From DASSNR01 sp036278935 (lineage in GTDB: Bacteria > Gemmatimonadota > Gemmatimonadetes > Gemmatimonadales > Gemmatimonadaceae), in contig DASUKA010000090.1 of NCBI GenBank assembly GCA_036278935.1, forward strand, positions 1 through 64,000: DNA of 64,000 nt. The letters run 5' to 3'. Below the pieces are notes generated by a model. That model had not been told where the DNA came from and ran no database searches. It saw nothing but the letters and a program-made list of their open reading frames with translations. A program made the position numbers and the translations under genes. Positions within the stretch are counted from its first letter, which is position 1, and every line of letters starts with the position of its first letter. Of this stretch, positions 54,213 through 63,733 are shown in pieces.

Positions 54213-55538
54213 ATGGTCAGTTCCGGGGACATTCTGAACGCACTTCGCGAGATCACGAGTACCAAGCAATTGGATCGCGCGGAACTGCATGCGCTGCTGG
54301 AAGACGGCATTCTGGCGGCGCTGGCGAAGCGCTACGGCCCAACGGTGGAAGCGGACATCAACATTGACGACCAGACGGGCCAGATCTCGATCGTCCGGCT
54401 CCGCTACGTAGTGGCCGAGGTCGCCGATCCCAGCCGGGAGATCTCGCTGGAGGATGCACGGTTCTACGACGAGGACTACGAAGTTGGGGACGTGATGGAG
54501 GAGGAGGTGCCGTTCGCGGACTTCGGACGCACCGCCGCGCAGGCCGCCAAGCAGCGCATCCTCCAGCGGGTGCGGGAGCGTGAGCGTTCCCGCATTCGGG
54601 ACGAATTTGCCGGACGGGTTGGTGAGCTCCTTTCCGGCGAAGTCCAGCAGATCGAGCGCGGAAAGCTCGTGGTGATGTTGAACAAGTACCGCGAGGCGGA
54701 GGCGATCATCCCCTACCGCGAGCAGAATCACCGGGAGCACTTCCACCAGGGCGAGCCCATGCGGGCGGTCCTCAAGCGGGTCGAGGAGACCCCCAAGGGC
54801 CCACGGCTCATCCTGAGTCGCTCGGATGGCTTGTTCGTCATGGCGCTCTTCCGCCTGGAGGTTCCGGAGATCCAGCAGGGGATTGTCGAGATCCGCGCGG
54901 TCGCCCGCGAGGTGGGCAGCCGCACCAAGATCGCGGTGTTCTCCCGCGACGATTCCATCGACCCGGTCGGGGCGTGCGTGGGTCTCAAGGGCTCGCGCGT
55001 GCAATCCGTGGTCAACGAGCTGAGCGGGGAGCGCATCGACATCGTGCCCTGGTCCGCCGACCCGGAGCGCTTCGCGAAGATGGCGCTGGCGCCCGCAAAG
55101 GTTGCGCGCGTCTTCAGCGATTCCACCGCGCACACCATCCAGGCTGTGGTTGATGAAGACCAGCTCTCGCTCGCCATCGGGCGGAACGGGCAGAACGTGC
55201 GGCTGGCGTCGGAGCTTACCGGGTGGAAGATCGATCTGTACTCCAGCCGCGAATGGATCGAGCGCGCGGGAGAAACGCCGTTGTTCGCGCCGCTTCCCGA
55301 CGAGCAGTTCGAGGCCGCGGACGTCAAGCTCTCCGATCTCGAGGCGCTGGGGCCGGCCACGGTGGCCGTGCTGGAGGAGGCGGGATACCGGACGCTCAAC
55401 GATATCATCGATCTGGATCGCGAGGACTTTCTGCGGTTGCCCGGCATCGCGCCTGAGGAGGCGGACCGCATCATGGCGCTGCTCGAGGAGTTGACCGAAG
55501 ATGGCGGCTCGGAGGGACCGGAGGGGACCGCCGCGTAA
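54213..55538 (+). CDS. nusA: transcription termination/antitermination factor NusA
   Basis: A 441-residue NusA that binds RNA polymerase and nascent RNA. The order is an N-terminal RNAP-binding domain (1-130), S1 domain (about 138-205: GELLSGEVQQIERGKLVVML), KH1 (GACVGLKGSRVQSVVNELSG) and KH2 (LAIGRNGQNVRLASELTGW). One helix-hairpin-helix repeat (LPGIAPEEADRIMALLEEL) stands where E. coli has two acidic repeats. ATG 54213 is 28 bp after rimP. The stop overlaps ylxQ (TAATG). Confidence 0.96.
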   Translation: MVSSGDILNALREITSTKQLDRAELHALLEDGILAALAKRYGPTVEADINIDDQTGQISIVRLRYVVAEVADPSREISLEDARFYDEDYEVGDVMEEEVPFADFGRTAAQAAKQRILQRVRERERSRIRDEFAGRVGELLSGEVQQIERGKLVVMLNKYREAEAIIPYREQNHREHFHQGEPMRAVLKRVEETPKGPRLILSRSDGLFVMALFRLEVPEIQQGIVEIRAVAREVGSRTKIAVFSRDDSIDPVGACVGLKGSRVQSVVNELSGERIDIVPWSADPERFAKMALAPAKVARVFSDSTAHTIQAVVDEDQLSLAIGRNGQNVRLASELTGWKIDLYSSREWIERAGETPLFAPLPDEQFEAADVKLSDLEALGPATVAVLEEAGYRTLNDIIDLDREDFLRLPGIAPEEADRIMALLEELTEDGGSEGPEGTAA

Positions 55539-55876
55539 TGGCGCACGGGGGCGCAGCGGAGCAGCGGCTACTGGGGCTCCTCGGCCTGGGACTTCGAGGT
55601 CGGCTCGCGGTGGTCGGCGTGCAGCAGGTACGGGTTGCGGCGCGGCGGGGTACATTGGTACTGGCGGTGCTTGCGAGCGATGCGTCGATGAATAGTCAGG
55701 ACAAGCTGGTGCCGCTGCTGCGGGCCAAGCGTATACGTTTCATAGAGGGACCCGCCGCGGCCGTGCTCGGCGCGGCGCTCGGCCGTCGGCCAGTCGCGGC
55801 CATCGGTGTCATTGATCGCAATCTCGCCAGGGGACTCCTGAAGATTGCGGTGGCGAACTCGGCGGGACCTCGATAG
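55538..55876 (+). CDS. ylxQ: YlxQ-like L7Ae/L30e-family RNA-binding protein
   Basis: A 112-residue L7Ae-fold protein (LLGLLGLGLRGRLAVVGVQQ, LAVLASDASMNSQDKLVPLL, VAAIGVIDRNLARGLLKI). It sits between nusA and infB, as YlxQ does in Firmicutes; the usual companion YlxR is missing. It probably binds RNA. ATG 55538 shares its A with the nusA stop. Confidence 0.85.
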   Translation: MAHGGAAEQRLLGLLGLGLRGRLAVVGVQQVRVAARRGTLVLAVLASDASMNSQDKLVPLLRAKRIRFIEGPAAAVLGAALGRRPVAAIGVIDRNLARGLLKIAVANSAGPR

Positions 55877-55886
55877 GGGGTAGGTT

Positions 55887-58667
55887 TTGATCAAGCTGCG
55901 TGTGCATGATTTGGCAGGTGAGTTCGGTGTTTCCAGTGACGAGCTGATGAACATGCTGCGGTCCATGGATGTACCGGTCCGCAGCCATCTCAGCCCGTTG
56001 ACCGATGATCAGGTTGCTCGTCTCCGGGCACGCTGGGAGCGGGAGAAGCGAGCACGGACGGAAAAGGCATCGCCCTCCCCGCGGCGTCGGCGCGGGCGGG
56101 CGGCCGCGGCAGGAGCACCGGCGACCGCGGCCGCCGAAGAGGCGCAGCAGGCGGCGCCGGCCGACCACGCCGCGCCGCGTCGGCGTCGCCGCAAGGCCGC
56201 TGACCTCCCGCCTGCACCCGTCGCGGAGCAGGTCGAGGCGGAGCCGGAAGAAGGCGAGACAGTAGAAGCGGCTGCGAGCGCTCCCGGTGCTCCGGGCGCC
56301 GGTACGCCCGCGCAGGAGCCCGCGGTCGCGCCGCTGTCGCGCGCCGAGGCTCCAGTGGCTGCGGAGCCCGTTGTGCCTGCCCACGAGCAGGTTGAGGCCG
56401 CCGAAGCGGGGGAGGCGGCGGAGCATCAGGCGCCACCCGCGCCCGAACCTTCGCGCCCGGCTGCCGCTCCCGAGGGCGCGCCCCCGGAGCGAGTGGCACC
56501 TCGCCGTGCGCCCGCGGCGCCGGAGCGTCCCGCCGCGGCGGCCAGTGGCGCCCCGGGCCGTCCGGCTGCGTCGCAGCCTGGGGAATGGAAACGACCACGA
56601 CCCGTCGTGCCGCGCCCGCCCCGCCCCAAACCGGTCGCCTCCGGATCGCCGTTCGCCCCGCGGCCGGTCGCCTCTGCGGCACCCGGCGCGTCCACCGGCG
56701 CCCCCATCCGTCGCGAGGAGAAGCGCGGGGGCAAGCGCAAGAAGGGGAAGCGGGGCACCGTGGATCACGAGGCGGTGTCCGCCAATATCTCGCGGACCAT
56801 GACGGCTATGCGCGGCGCGCCCTCCCGGCGTGGGCCGCGACGTGCGGGCGAGCCCTCGTTCCGCGAGGAGCAGCAGGCGTTGCGCGCCGCCGAGGCCGAG
56901 CGCGAGCGGACTGCCGTGCACGTCAACGAGTTCATCACGGTAAGCGAGCTGGCGAACATTCTGAAGGTGCCGGCCACGCAGATCGTGGCGTTCGCCTTCA
57001 AGAACCTCGGCCTCATGGTCACGATCAATCAGCGACTGGACTTCGACCAGATCGAGCTGATCGCCAGTGAATTCGGCTTCCACGCGGTACGCGAGGAGGA
57101 ATACGCGGCGCCCGCGGAAGTGGAGGAAGAGGAGCGGCCTGAGGATCTCGAACCGCGCTCGCCCGTGGTGACGATCATGGGTCACGTCGATCACGGGAAG
57201 ACGTCACTCCTCGACTACATCCGCAAGGCCAATGTGGTGGCAGGCGAGGCGGGCGGCATCACGCAGCACATCGGTGCCTATCACGTCACCTTACCCAAAG
57301 GTCGGAAGATTACCTTCCTCGACACGCCGGGCCACGAGGCATTCACCGCCATGCGCGCGCGTGGCGCGCAGGTGACGGACATTGTGGTGCTGGTGGTGGC
57401 CGCTGATGACCAGGTGATGCCGCAGACCGTCGAAGCCATCTCGCACGCCAAGAATGCCGGTGTGCCGCTGGTGGTGGCCATCAACAAGATCGACCTGCCG
57501 TCGGCCAACGTCCCCAAGGTGAAGCAGGAGCTCCTCCAGCACGGCGTCGTGCTGGAAGAATTCGGCGGTACCACGCTCGCCACGCCGATCTCGGCCAAGA
57601 AGGGCAGCAACGTCGATGAGTTGCTGGACCAGATCCTCCTGCAGGCCGAAGTGCTCGACCTGAAGGCGAATCCAAACCGGCGCGCCACGGGCACCGTGGT
57701 GGAGGCACAGCTCGATCCCGGCAAGGGACCGGTGGCCACCGTGCTCGTGCAGAACGGCACGCTGCATGTCGGCGATGACTTCATCTGCGGTATGTACTCC
57801 GGTCGCGTGCGCAATCTGTTCGATGAGCGGGGCAAGACGGTCAAGGAGGCCGGCCCCGGAATTCCGGTGCAGGTGCTCGGAATGGATGGCGTCGCGATGG
57901 CGGGGGATCAGTTGATCGTGCTCGAGGACGCCACGGCCTCACGCGAGATCGCTCAGCGCCGGCAGCGTCTCGATCGCGAGGCACGCAGTCGCCGCACCGC
58001 ACGGACCGCCGTGTCGCTCGAGGACTTCATGTCGCAGGCCGCCGCCGGCGAAACCCGTACCCTGCAACTGCTCATCAAGGCGGATCAGGGCGGCCCCGCG
58101 GAGGCGCTTGCCGATGCGCTCGGCCAGCTCTCGACTGCCGAGGTGAAGGTCGACGTGGTGCATCGCGGCGTCGGCGCCATCTCGGAGAGCGACATCCTGC
58201 TCGCAAAGGCATCGGGCGCGATCATCATTGGCTTCCACGTGCGGCCGGACACCAACGCGCGAGCAGCGGCGGACCGTGAGGGCGTGGACATTCGGCTGTA
58301 CCGCGTGATCTACGAGGCTGTGGCGGATGTGCGCGCCGCGCTGGAAGGCTTGCTCCGCCCGGAGGAGCGGGAGGTCACGATGGGAGAGGCCGAAGTGCGG
58401 GAGCTCTTCCGCGTACCCAGAGTGGGGGTGATCGCGGGATCCGCCGTCCGCAGCGGCGTCATCGCGCGTCAGGGCCGGGTGCGGGTTGTTCGGGACGGGG
58501 TCGAGGTCTACGACGGGGTGATCGCGTCGCTCCGCCGCTTCAAGGAGGATGTGCGCGAGGTGCGCGAGGGATTCGAATGCGGCATCGCGATCGAGAACTT
58601 CAACGATCTCAAGGTGGGCGATCTGATCGAGTCCTATCGCACGGAAGAGGTCGCCCGGACGCTGTAA
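55887..58667 (+). CDS. infB: translation initiation factor IF-2
   Basis: A 926-residue IF-2 that brings initiator tRNA to the ribosome. It begins with an IF2-N domain (IKLRVHDLAGEFGVSSDELM). A long Ala/Pro/Arg-rich linker (about 50-300) precedes the second IF2-N, and then the G domain: MGHVDHGKTSLLDYIR (from 431), DTPGHEAF and NKIDLP. The start codon is TTG 55887, with a strong GGGGGTAGG upstream; no ATG or GTG fits the N-terminus. The linker makes it longer than E. coli IF-2. Confidence 0.96.
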   Translation: MIKLRVHDLAGEFGVSSDELMNMLRSMDVPVRSHLSPLTDDQVARLRARWEREKRARTEKASPSPRRRRGRAAAAGAPATAAAEEAQQAAPADHAAPRRRRRKAADLPPAPVAEQVEAEPEEGETVEAAASAPGAPGAGTPAQEPAVAPLSRAEAPVAAEPVVPAHEQVEAAEAGEAAEHQAPPAPEPSRPAAAPEGAPPERVAPRRAPAAPERPAAAASGAPGRPAASQPGEWKRPRPVVPRPPRPKPVASGSPFAPRPVASAAPGASTGAPIRREEKRGGKRKKGKRGTVDHEAVSANISRTMTAMRGAPSRRGPRRAGEPSFREEQQALRAAEAERERTAVHVNEFITVSELANILKVPATQIVAFAFKNLGLMVTINQRLDFDQIELIASEFGFHAVREEEYAAPAEVEEEERPEDLEPRSPVVTIMGHVDHGKTSLLDYIRKANVVAGEAGGITQHIGAYHVTLPKGRKITFLDTPGHEAFTAMRARGAQVTDIVVLVVAADDQVMPQTVEAISHAKNAGVPLVVAINKIDLPSANVPKVKQELLQHGVVLEEFGGTTLATPISAKKGSNVDELLDQILLQAEVLDLKANPNRRATGTVVEAQLDPGKGPVATVLVQNGTLHVGDDFICGMYSGRVRNLFDERGKTVKEAGPGIPVQVLGMDGVAMAGDQLIVLEDATASREIAQRRQRLDREARSRRTARTAVSLEDFMSQAAAGETRTLQLLIKADQGGPAEALADALGQLSTAEVKVDVVHRGVGAISESDILLAKASGAIIIGFHVRPDTNARAAADREGVDIRLYRVIYEAVADVRAALEGLLRPEEREVTMGEAEVRELFRVPRVGVIAGSAVRSGVIARQGRVRVVRDGVEVYDGVIASLRRFKEDVREVREGFECGIAIENFNDLKVGDLIESYRTEEVARTL

Positions 58668-58668
58668 C

Positions 58669-58762
58669 GAGAGAGGGGAGAGGCGAGAGGAGGAACGTCA
58701 CCTGGGGCGAGTCCCACTCGCGCGGAACCAAACTCTCTCTCCTTTCTCCTGTCTCCTTTCTG
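58669..58762. repeat. purine-rich/pyrimidine-rich imperfect hairpin (copy 2)
   Basis: A purine-rich left arm (about 58669-58693) and a pyrimidine-rich right arm (about 58733-58762) lie between infB and rbfA. Between them, gcgagtcccactcgc forms a small inner hairpin (58708-58722). The right arm contains ctctctcctttctcct (58735-58750), identical to copy 1 at 21075-21090. Confidence 0.65.
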
Positions 58763-58770
58763 ACTTACCC

Positions 58771-59154
58771 ATGCCACACAGTACTCGTCGAGCCGACCGG
58801 GTTGCGGAGGCGATCCGCGAAGAAGTCGCAACCGTCCTCACGGACGGCGTCAAGGACCCCAGGGTGGTGGGGCTGGTGACCGTGACTGGCGTGGACGTGA
58901 CCCCGGATCTTCGCTATGCCCGTGTGTACGTGAGCGTCATGGGCACGGAGGACGAACGGAAGACCACGTTCGAGGGGCTCACGAGTCTCGCTCCGCACCT
59001 CAGGTCCAGGCTGGCGAAGACGCTTCGGCTCCGGTTTGCGCCGGAGCTCGAGTTCCGCAACGACCCGACACCGGAGCGCGCGGCGCGCATCGAGACGTTG
59101 CTTGCCGAGCTGCGGGCCGAAGGGCACCCGCCAGGTGACGACGCCGGCGACTGA
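58771..59154 (+). CDS. rbfA: ribosome-binding factor A
   Basis: A 127-residue KH-fold RbfA for 16S rRNA processing. Signatures are RRADRVAEAIREEVATVLTD, DPRVVGLVTVTGVDVTPDLR and ARVYVSVMG. ATG 58771 fits the family; the space before it is taken by the hairpin repeat, so the ribosome-binding site is unusual (cctttctgacttaccc has none). It overlaps truB by 20 bp. Confidence 0.94.
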   Translation: MPHSTRRADRVAEAIREEVATVLTDGVKDPRVVGLVTVTGVDVTPDLRYARVYVSVMGTEDERKTTFEGLTSLAPHLRSRLAKTLRLRFAPELEFRNDPTPERAARIETLLAELRAEGHPPGDDAGD

Positions 59155-59998
59155 GGGCGTGGTGCTCGTCGACAAGCCCGCGGGCATGACGTCGCACGAT
59201 GTGGTGGCGGTGGCTCGCCGCGCGCTCATGCTGCGCCGCATCGGTCACGCCGGCACGCTCGACCCGTTCGCGACCGGTCTGCTCGTGCTGGTCATCGGGC
59301 GCGCCACCCGGCTCGTCCGCTTCCTCGATCTCGAGCCGAAGGTCTACCAGGCCACCGTTCGCTTCGGCGCGGAAACCGCGACTGACGACGCCACCGGTGC
59401 GGTGACCCGCACCGCGCCCCCGCCGGATCGTCAGGCTGTCGACCGGGCCCTGCCGTCGCTCACGGGGTGTCTGATGCAAGTGCCGCCCGCGTATTCCGCC
59501 AAGCAGGTTGGAGGCAGGAGGGCATACGACGCTGCCCGGCGCGGGGAGCCCATTTCGCTGGCTCCTACGGCCGTAACCGTGCATGGCTGGCAGCTCACCG
59601 CCTGGCACGGCGATGCAATGGAGGCGACCATCACGTGCAGCGGGGGAACGTACGTCCGGGCGCTGGCGCGCGATCTGGGGCGGCTGGCGGGGAGCGCCGC
59701 TCATCTTGGCGCATTGCGGCGTCTCCGCTGTGGACGCCTGGACGTGCGTGATGCGGCTTCGCTCGCGGCGCTGCAGGACGGGCATGCGCCGCTTCACCCA
59801 ACGCTTTCCGCCCTTCCGCCGCTGCCACTCGAGCGCCTGGTCCCCGAGGATGCCGGCCGTGTTGCGCACGGCATGGCGGTCGCGGCCAGCCAGCCTGGCG
59901 AGCGCGCCGGTCTCGTGGACGAGTCGGGGGCGCTCATCGCGCTGGCGGAGCGGGTGCAGGACCGGTGGCAGCCTCGCGTTGTGCTGCGCGATGCGTAA
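59135..59998 (+). CDS. truB: tRNA pseudouridine-55 synthase
   Basis: A 287-residue TruB. Motif I is LVDKPAGMTSHDVV (11-24), and the catalytic Asp43 lies in HAGTLDPFATGLLV. Further signatures are PPAYSAKQVGGRRAYDAAR and SGGTYVRALARDLG. GTG 59135 lies inside rbfA; GTG 59160 is possible but would cut close to motif I. The stop overlaps ribF by 8 bp. Confidence 0.95.
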   Translation: MTTPATEGVVLVDKPAGMTSHDVVAVARRALMLRRIGHAGTLDPFATGLLVLVIGRATRLVRFLDLEPKVYQATVRFGAETATDDATGAVTRTAPPPDRQAVDRALPSLTGCLMQVPPAYSAKQVGGRRAYDAARRGEPISLAPTAVTVHGWQLTAWHGDAMEATITCSGGTYVRALARDLGRLAGSAAHLGALRRLRCGRLDVRDAASLAALQDGHAPLHPTLSALPPLPLERLVPEDAGRVAHGMAVAASQPGERAGLVDESGALIALAERVQDRWQPRVVLRDA

Positions 59999-60980
59999 TG
60001 CATCCGACGGGTATGACGCGTCCGCCCTTCCGCCCACCGTGGCCGGTACGGTGGCTACGGTCGGGACGTTCGACGGCATCCACCTGGGACATAAGGATAT
60101 TCTTGATCACGTCTCCGCGCGGGCGCGCGCGCTGGGACTGGCGAGCATGGTCGTGACATTCGACCCGCATCCGCTGCGCATTGTGAACCCGGCCGCCGCG
60201 CCGCCGCTCCTCACCACGGCGCCGGAGCGGCTCGAGATCCTGGCCGCAACCGACGTCGAGTATCTCGCGATTCTGCCGTTCACGCAGACGCTGCAGCGGT
60301 ACAGCGCGGCGCACTTCGTGGATGAGGTGCTGCTGCGGCGCTATCGCGTGCGCGAGCTCGTCATCGGATACGACCATGGCCTTGGGCGTGGCCGGGAGGG
60401 CGACGCGGAGCTGCTGCGCGCGCTGGGCGAGCGCCGCGGCTTTGCAGTGCAGGTGGTGGAGGCCGTGCTCGACCAGGCGGGCCACCCCATCTCGTCGACG
60501 CACGTGCGTACGACGGTGGCAGCAGGGGATCTCACGAGCGCCGCCTGCATGCTGGGTCGCCCGTACTCGGTATGCGGGACGGTGGTGCGGGGCGATCGCC
60601 GCGGACGCCTCCTGGGTTTCCCGACGATCAACATCGGCGGCCTGTCTCCGCACAAGCTTCTCCCCCCGGAGGGAGTGTATGCCGTGCGGGTGCAGACACC
60701 CGCCGGGGCATTTGGCGGAATGATGAACCTGGGGCCGCGGCCTACGTTCGGCGATGCGGCCACGTCGCTGGAGGCCCATCTCTTTGACATGGCGGTGACA
60801 CTGTACGAGGCGGCCGTCAAGGTGGAGTTTGTGGCGCGATTGCGGGCCACGCAGCGCTTTGCGGGGCCGCAGGCGCTCGTGGCGCAGCTTGAGCGCGATG
60901 CACAGGACGCCCGGCGCGCGTTGACTCTGGTCGAGCATGCCGGTAACCTTCGAAGTTCTCCCCGCAACCTTACTTCCTGA
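59991..60980 (+). CDS. ribF: bifunctional riboflavin kinase / FAD synthetase
   Basis: A 329-residue RibF. The N-terminal FAD synthetase domain has VGTFDGIHLGHKDILDHVSA and TFDPHPL, with ISSTHVRTTVAAGD. The C-terminal riboflavin kinase has GRLLGFPTINIG and MMNLGPRPTFGD. It turns riboflavin into FMN and then FAD. ATG 59991 overlaps the truB stop in a different frame. It ends the translation operon, 11 bp before secD. Confidence 0.95.
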   Translation: MRNASDGYDASALPPTVAGTVATVGTFDGIHLGHKDILDHVSARARALGLASMVVTFDPHPLRIVNPAAAPPLLTTAPERLEILAATDVEYLAILPFTQTLQRYSAAHFVDEVLLRRYRVRELVIGYDHGLGRGREGDAELLRALGERRGFAVQVVEAVLDQAGHPISSTHVRTTVAAGDLTSAACMLGRPYSVCGTVVRGDRRGRLLGFPTINIGGLSPHKLLPPEGVYAVRVQTPAGAFGGMMNLGPRPTFGDAATSLEAHLFDMAVTLYEAAVKVEFVARLRATQRFAGPQALVAQLERDAQDARRALTLVEHAGNLRSSPRNLTS

Positions 60981-60991
60981 CCGGACGCCGC

Positions 60992-62683
60992 ATGTCCCGC
61001 ACCATCCGATATCGTCTACTCGCGATCCTGGCGCTCATCGTTGCCTCGGCGTGGGCGCTCTGGCCCAAGACGATCACGGTCCGCGATCGCGATCCCTCCA
61101 CGGGGCACTTCGTGGAGCACCAGGTGAAGAGCATCCCCCTCAAGAAGGGACTCGACCTGGAGGGTGGCATTCACCTCGCGCTCGAGGTCGATGAGTCCAA
61201 GCAGTCCGTCGCCAATCAGAGCGATGCCATCGACCGTGCGCTCAAGGTCGTCCGCACCAGAATTGACCAGTTCGGCGTATCCGAGCCAGTCGTGCAGAAG
61301 GCGGGCAACTCACGCATCATCGTCGAGCTGCCTGGCCTGACGGATCCAAAGCGCGCCGAAGAGCTCGTCCAGCAATCCGCCTTTCTGGAGTTTCAGATCA
61401 CGGACAAGACGAATGCCCTGGACAAGGTGATGCCGCGCATCGACCAGATCGTTCGGCAGAACGGCGGAGCGCATGCGACCTCGACCGGTGCAGCCAGCAC
61501 TGATACCGGCAAGAAGTCCACCGCCATCACCCAACTCTTCACGCCCAAAGCTGAAGTGCCGGCCGCGAAGGGCGACACAGGTGCGGCAAAGGCGGACAGC
61601 ACGGCGTCCGATACCGGGCTCTTCGCGAATGGTGCGGGCCCCTTCTCCAAACTCCTTCAGCCTGGTCAGATTCCCGGCGAGTACTACGTGTTGAAGGACA
61701 ACATGCAGACCCTCAAGGACTATCTGGCCATGCCGGCGGTCCAGGCCGCGCTCCCGCCAGGGAAGACAGTGCATTGGGGGAACGAGGACGAGAGCGTCGG
61801 CAATCAAACCTACCGCGCGCTCTACGTGGTGGACTCGCGCCCGATCATCACCGGACAATATCTCACGAAGGCCAACCCCGCCACCGACCCACTCGAGGGG
61901 AACGTGGTCGAGTTCACGCTCAACAACGAAGGCGGGCGCCGATTCAAGAACGAAACGTCCAAGCATGTCGGTGACTACATGGCGATCGTTCTGGACGGCT
62001 TCGTGATGGGGCAGCCGCCCGTCATCGAGAGCGCCATCGGCACGCGCGGGCAGATCACCATGCGGGGACAGCCACTGCAGGCGGCACAGGATCTCGCACT
62101 CGTGTTGAACGCCGGGGCGCTCCCTGTCGCGCTCAAGGTAGTGCAGTCCCAGAAGATCGGGCCGAGCCTCGGCAAGGATTCCATTCGAGACGGCATCCAC
62201 GCGGGTATACTGGGCATCGCGCTCGTGGTGCTCGTCATGATCGTCTACTATCGGCTGTCCGGCGTACTGGCTGTGGGGGCGCTCGCGCTCTATGTCCTGT
62301 TCACGCTCGCGTTGCTGGCCGGCTTCCATGCCGCGCTGACGCTTCCCGGCATCGCGGGGCTCGTGCTCTCGGTGGGTATCGCCTTGGATGCCAACGTGCT
62401 CATCTTCGAACGAATACGCGAGGAGCTGGACCGCGGGAAATCCGTGCGCGCCTCGGTTGAAGAGGGGTTCAAGCACGCGATGAGCGCGATCATCGATTCC
62501 AACGTCTCCACTGCCCTCACGGCCGCCGTGCTCTACCAATTCGGCACCGGCGCAGTGAAGGGGTTCGCGGTCACCCTCATTGCCGGTATCGCCGCATCGA
62601 TGGTGAGCGCCATCTTCGTGGTCCGCACCTTCTACCTACTGTGGCTGAGCCGCACGCGCGGCGCCCAGACGCTGAGCATCTAA
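60992..62683 (+). CDS. secD: protein translocase subunit SecD
   Basis: A 563-residue SecD with six membrane helices, using the proton gradient to pull proteins after SecYEG. The N-terminal helix LLAILALIVASAWALW precedes the signature LKKGLDLEGGIHLALEV. The first periplasmic domain has a Thr/Ala/Lys-rich insertion (about 160-215: TGAASTDTGKKSTAITQLFT). The membrane part carries GIALDANVLIFERIREEL. ATG 60992; secF follows directly. Confidence 0.96.
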   Translation: MSRTIRYRLLAILALIVASAWALWPKTITVRDRDPSTGHFVEHQVKSIPLKKGLDLEGGIHLALEVDESKQSVANQSDAIDRALKVVRTRIDQFGVSEPVVQKAGNSRIIVELPGLTDPKRAEELVQQSAFLEFQITDKTNALDKVMPRIDQIVRQNGGAHATSTGAASTDTGKKSTAITQLFTPKAEVPAAKGDTGAAKADSTASDTGLFANGAGPFSKLLQPGQIPGEYYVLKDNMQTLKDYLAMPAVQAALPPGKTVHWGNEDESVGNQTYRALYVVDSRPIITGQYLTKANPATDPLEGNVVEFTLNNEGGRRFKNETSKHVGDYMAIVLDGFVMGQPPVIESAIGTRGQITMRGQPLQAAQDLALVLNAGALPVALKVVQSQKIGPSLGKDSIRDGIHAGILGIALVVLVMIVYYRLSGVLAVGALALYVLFTLALLAGFHAALTLPGIAGLVLSVGIALDANVLIFERIREELDRGKSVRASVEEGFKHAMSAIIDSNVSTALTAAVLYQFGTGAVKGFAVTLIAGIAASMVSAIFVVRTFYLLWLSRTRGAQTLSI

Positions 62684-63685
62684 ATGCTGCGCATCTTCCA
62701 CAACACGCGTTTCGACTTCATCCGCCTGCGGCATTGGACGTACGCGCTGTCGGCCCTGATCATCGTGCCGGGGCTGATCTGGATCGCGTTCTCGGGATTC
62801 AGGCAGAGCATCGAGTTCACGGGCGGCACGCTCATCCAGGTGCACTTCACGCAGACGCCGGACATCGGTAACCTCCGTGCGACGCTGGATGGCGCCGGCA
62901 TCCATGGCGCCGAGATCCAGCAGTTCGGCACTCCCAACGACGTCATCATCCGCGCGCAGGGCGCGGCACAGGTGGCCGAACAGGCGCAGAGCTCCAGTGT
63001 AGTGGCGCATCAGATCACGGCCGCGCTGGATCAGCGATATCAGCCCAGCACCTTCAACGTCGTACGGAGCGAGACGGTGGGGCCGAAGGTGGGTGGTGAG
63101 CTCCGGCAGAAGGCCGCACTGGCGATTCTGGCCTCGTTCGTCATCACGCTCATCTATCTGGCGATCCGCTTCGAGTGGCGCTTTGGCGTGGCCGCCGTCG
63201 TCGCGACGGCGCACGATATTCTCGCCACGCTCGCCTTCATCAAGTACACCCACCTCGAAATCTCGCTCGTCGTGGTGGGCGCGATCCTGACGATGATCGG
63301 CTACTCGCTCAACGACACGATCGTCATCTTCGATCGCGTGCGGGAGGATCTCCGCCAGCATCGGAAGGAGACGTTCTACGACACCCTGAACCGGGCGGTG
63401 AACGAAACGCTGCCGCGCTCCGTCATGACGCACGCCACCACCTTCGCCACCCTGCTCGGGCTCACGCTACTCGGCGGTGAGGTGATCCGGCCCTTTGCGC
63501 TCGTGATGCTGTTCGGTGTCTTCACCGGGACGTTCAGCTCGGTGTACGTCGCCTCGCCCATCCTGCTCTGGATCGAAACGCGCTGGCCGCGCGCGGCCAG
63601 CGACAAGGGCGGTGTCGGGCCACGGAGCGCACGGCAGAGCGAGCGCCCGCGCGCCAAGGACGCAAAAGCCGTTGCAACGCGGTAA
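62684..63685 (+). CDS. secF: protein translocase subunit SecF
   Basis: A 333-residue SecF, partner of SecD. The N-terminus FDFIRLRHWTYALSALIIVP is followed by FRQSIEFTGGTLIQVHF, and the RND signature GYSLNDTIVIFDRVREDL lies at about 205-222. ATG 62684 comes immediately after the secD stop. The polar tail (ARQSERPRAKDAK) is cytoplasmic. A UUCG-type hairpin follows. Confidence 0.96.
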   Translation: MLRIFHNTRFDFIRLRHWTYALSALIIVPGLIWIAFSGFRQSIEFTGGTLIQVHFTQTPDIGNLRATLDGAGIHGAEIQQFGTPNDVIIRAQGAAQVAEQAQSSSVVAHQITAALDQRYQPSTFNVVRSETVGPKVGGELRQKAALAILASFVITLIYLAIRFEWRFGVAAVVATAHDILATLAFIKYTHLEISLVVVGAILTMIGYSLNDTIVIFDRVREDLRQHRKETFYDTLNRAVNETLPRSVMTHATTFATLLGLTLLGGEVIRPFALVMLFGVFTGTFSSVYVASPILLWIETRWPRAASDKGGVGPRSARQSERPRAKDAKAVATR

Positions 63686-63693
63686 ACGGTGGG

Positions 63694-63713
63694 GGGTCGC
63701 GTTCGCGCGACCC
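63694..63713 (+). terminator. 8-bp hairpin with TTCG loop after secF
   Basis: gggtcgcg (63694-63701) pairs with cgcgaccc (63706-63713) around a TTCG tetraloop, 8 bp beyond the secF stop. No T-run follows. It may be a weak terminator, an mRNA end stabiliser, or part of the tatD start region. Confidence 0.45.
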
Positions 63714-63733
63714 TCGCTCGCGTGCTTCCGTCA

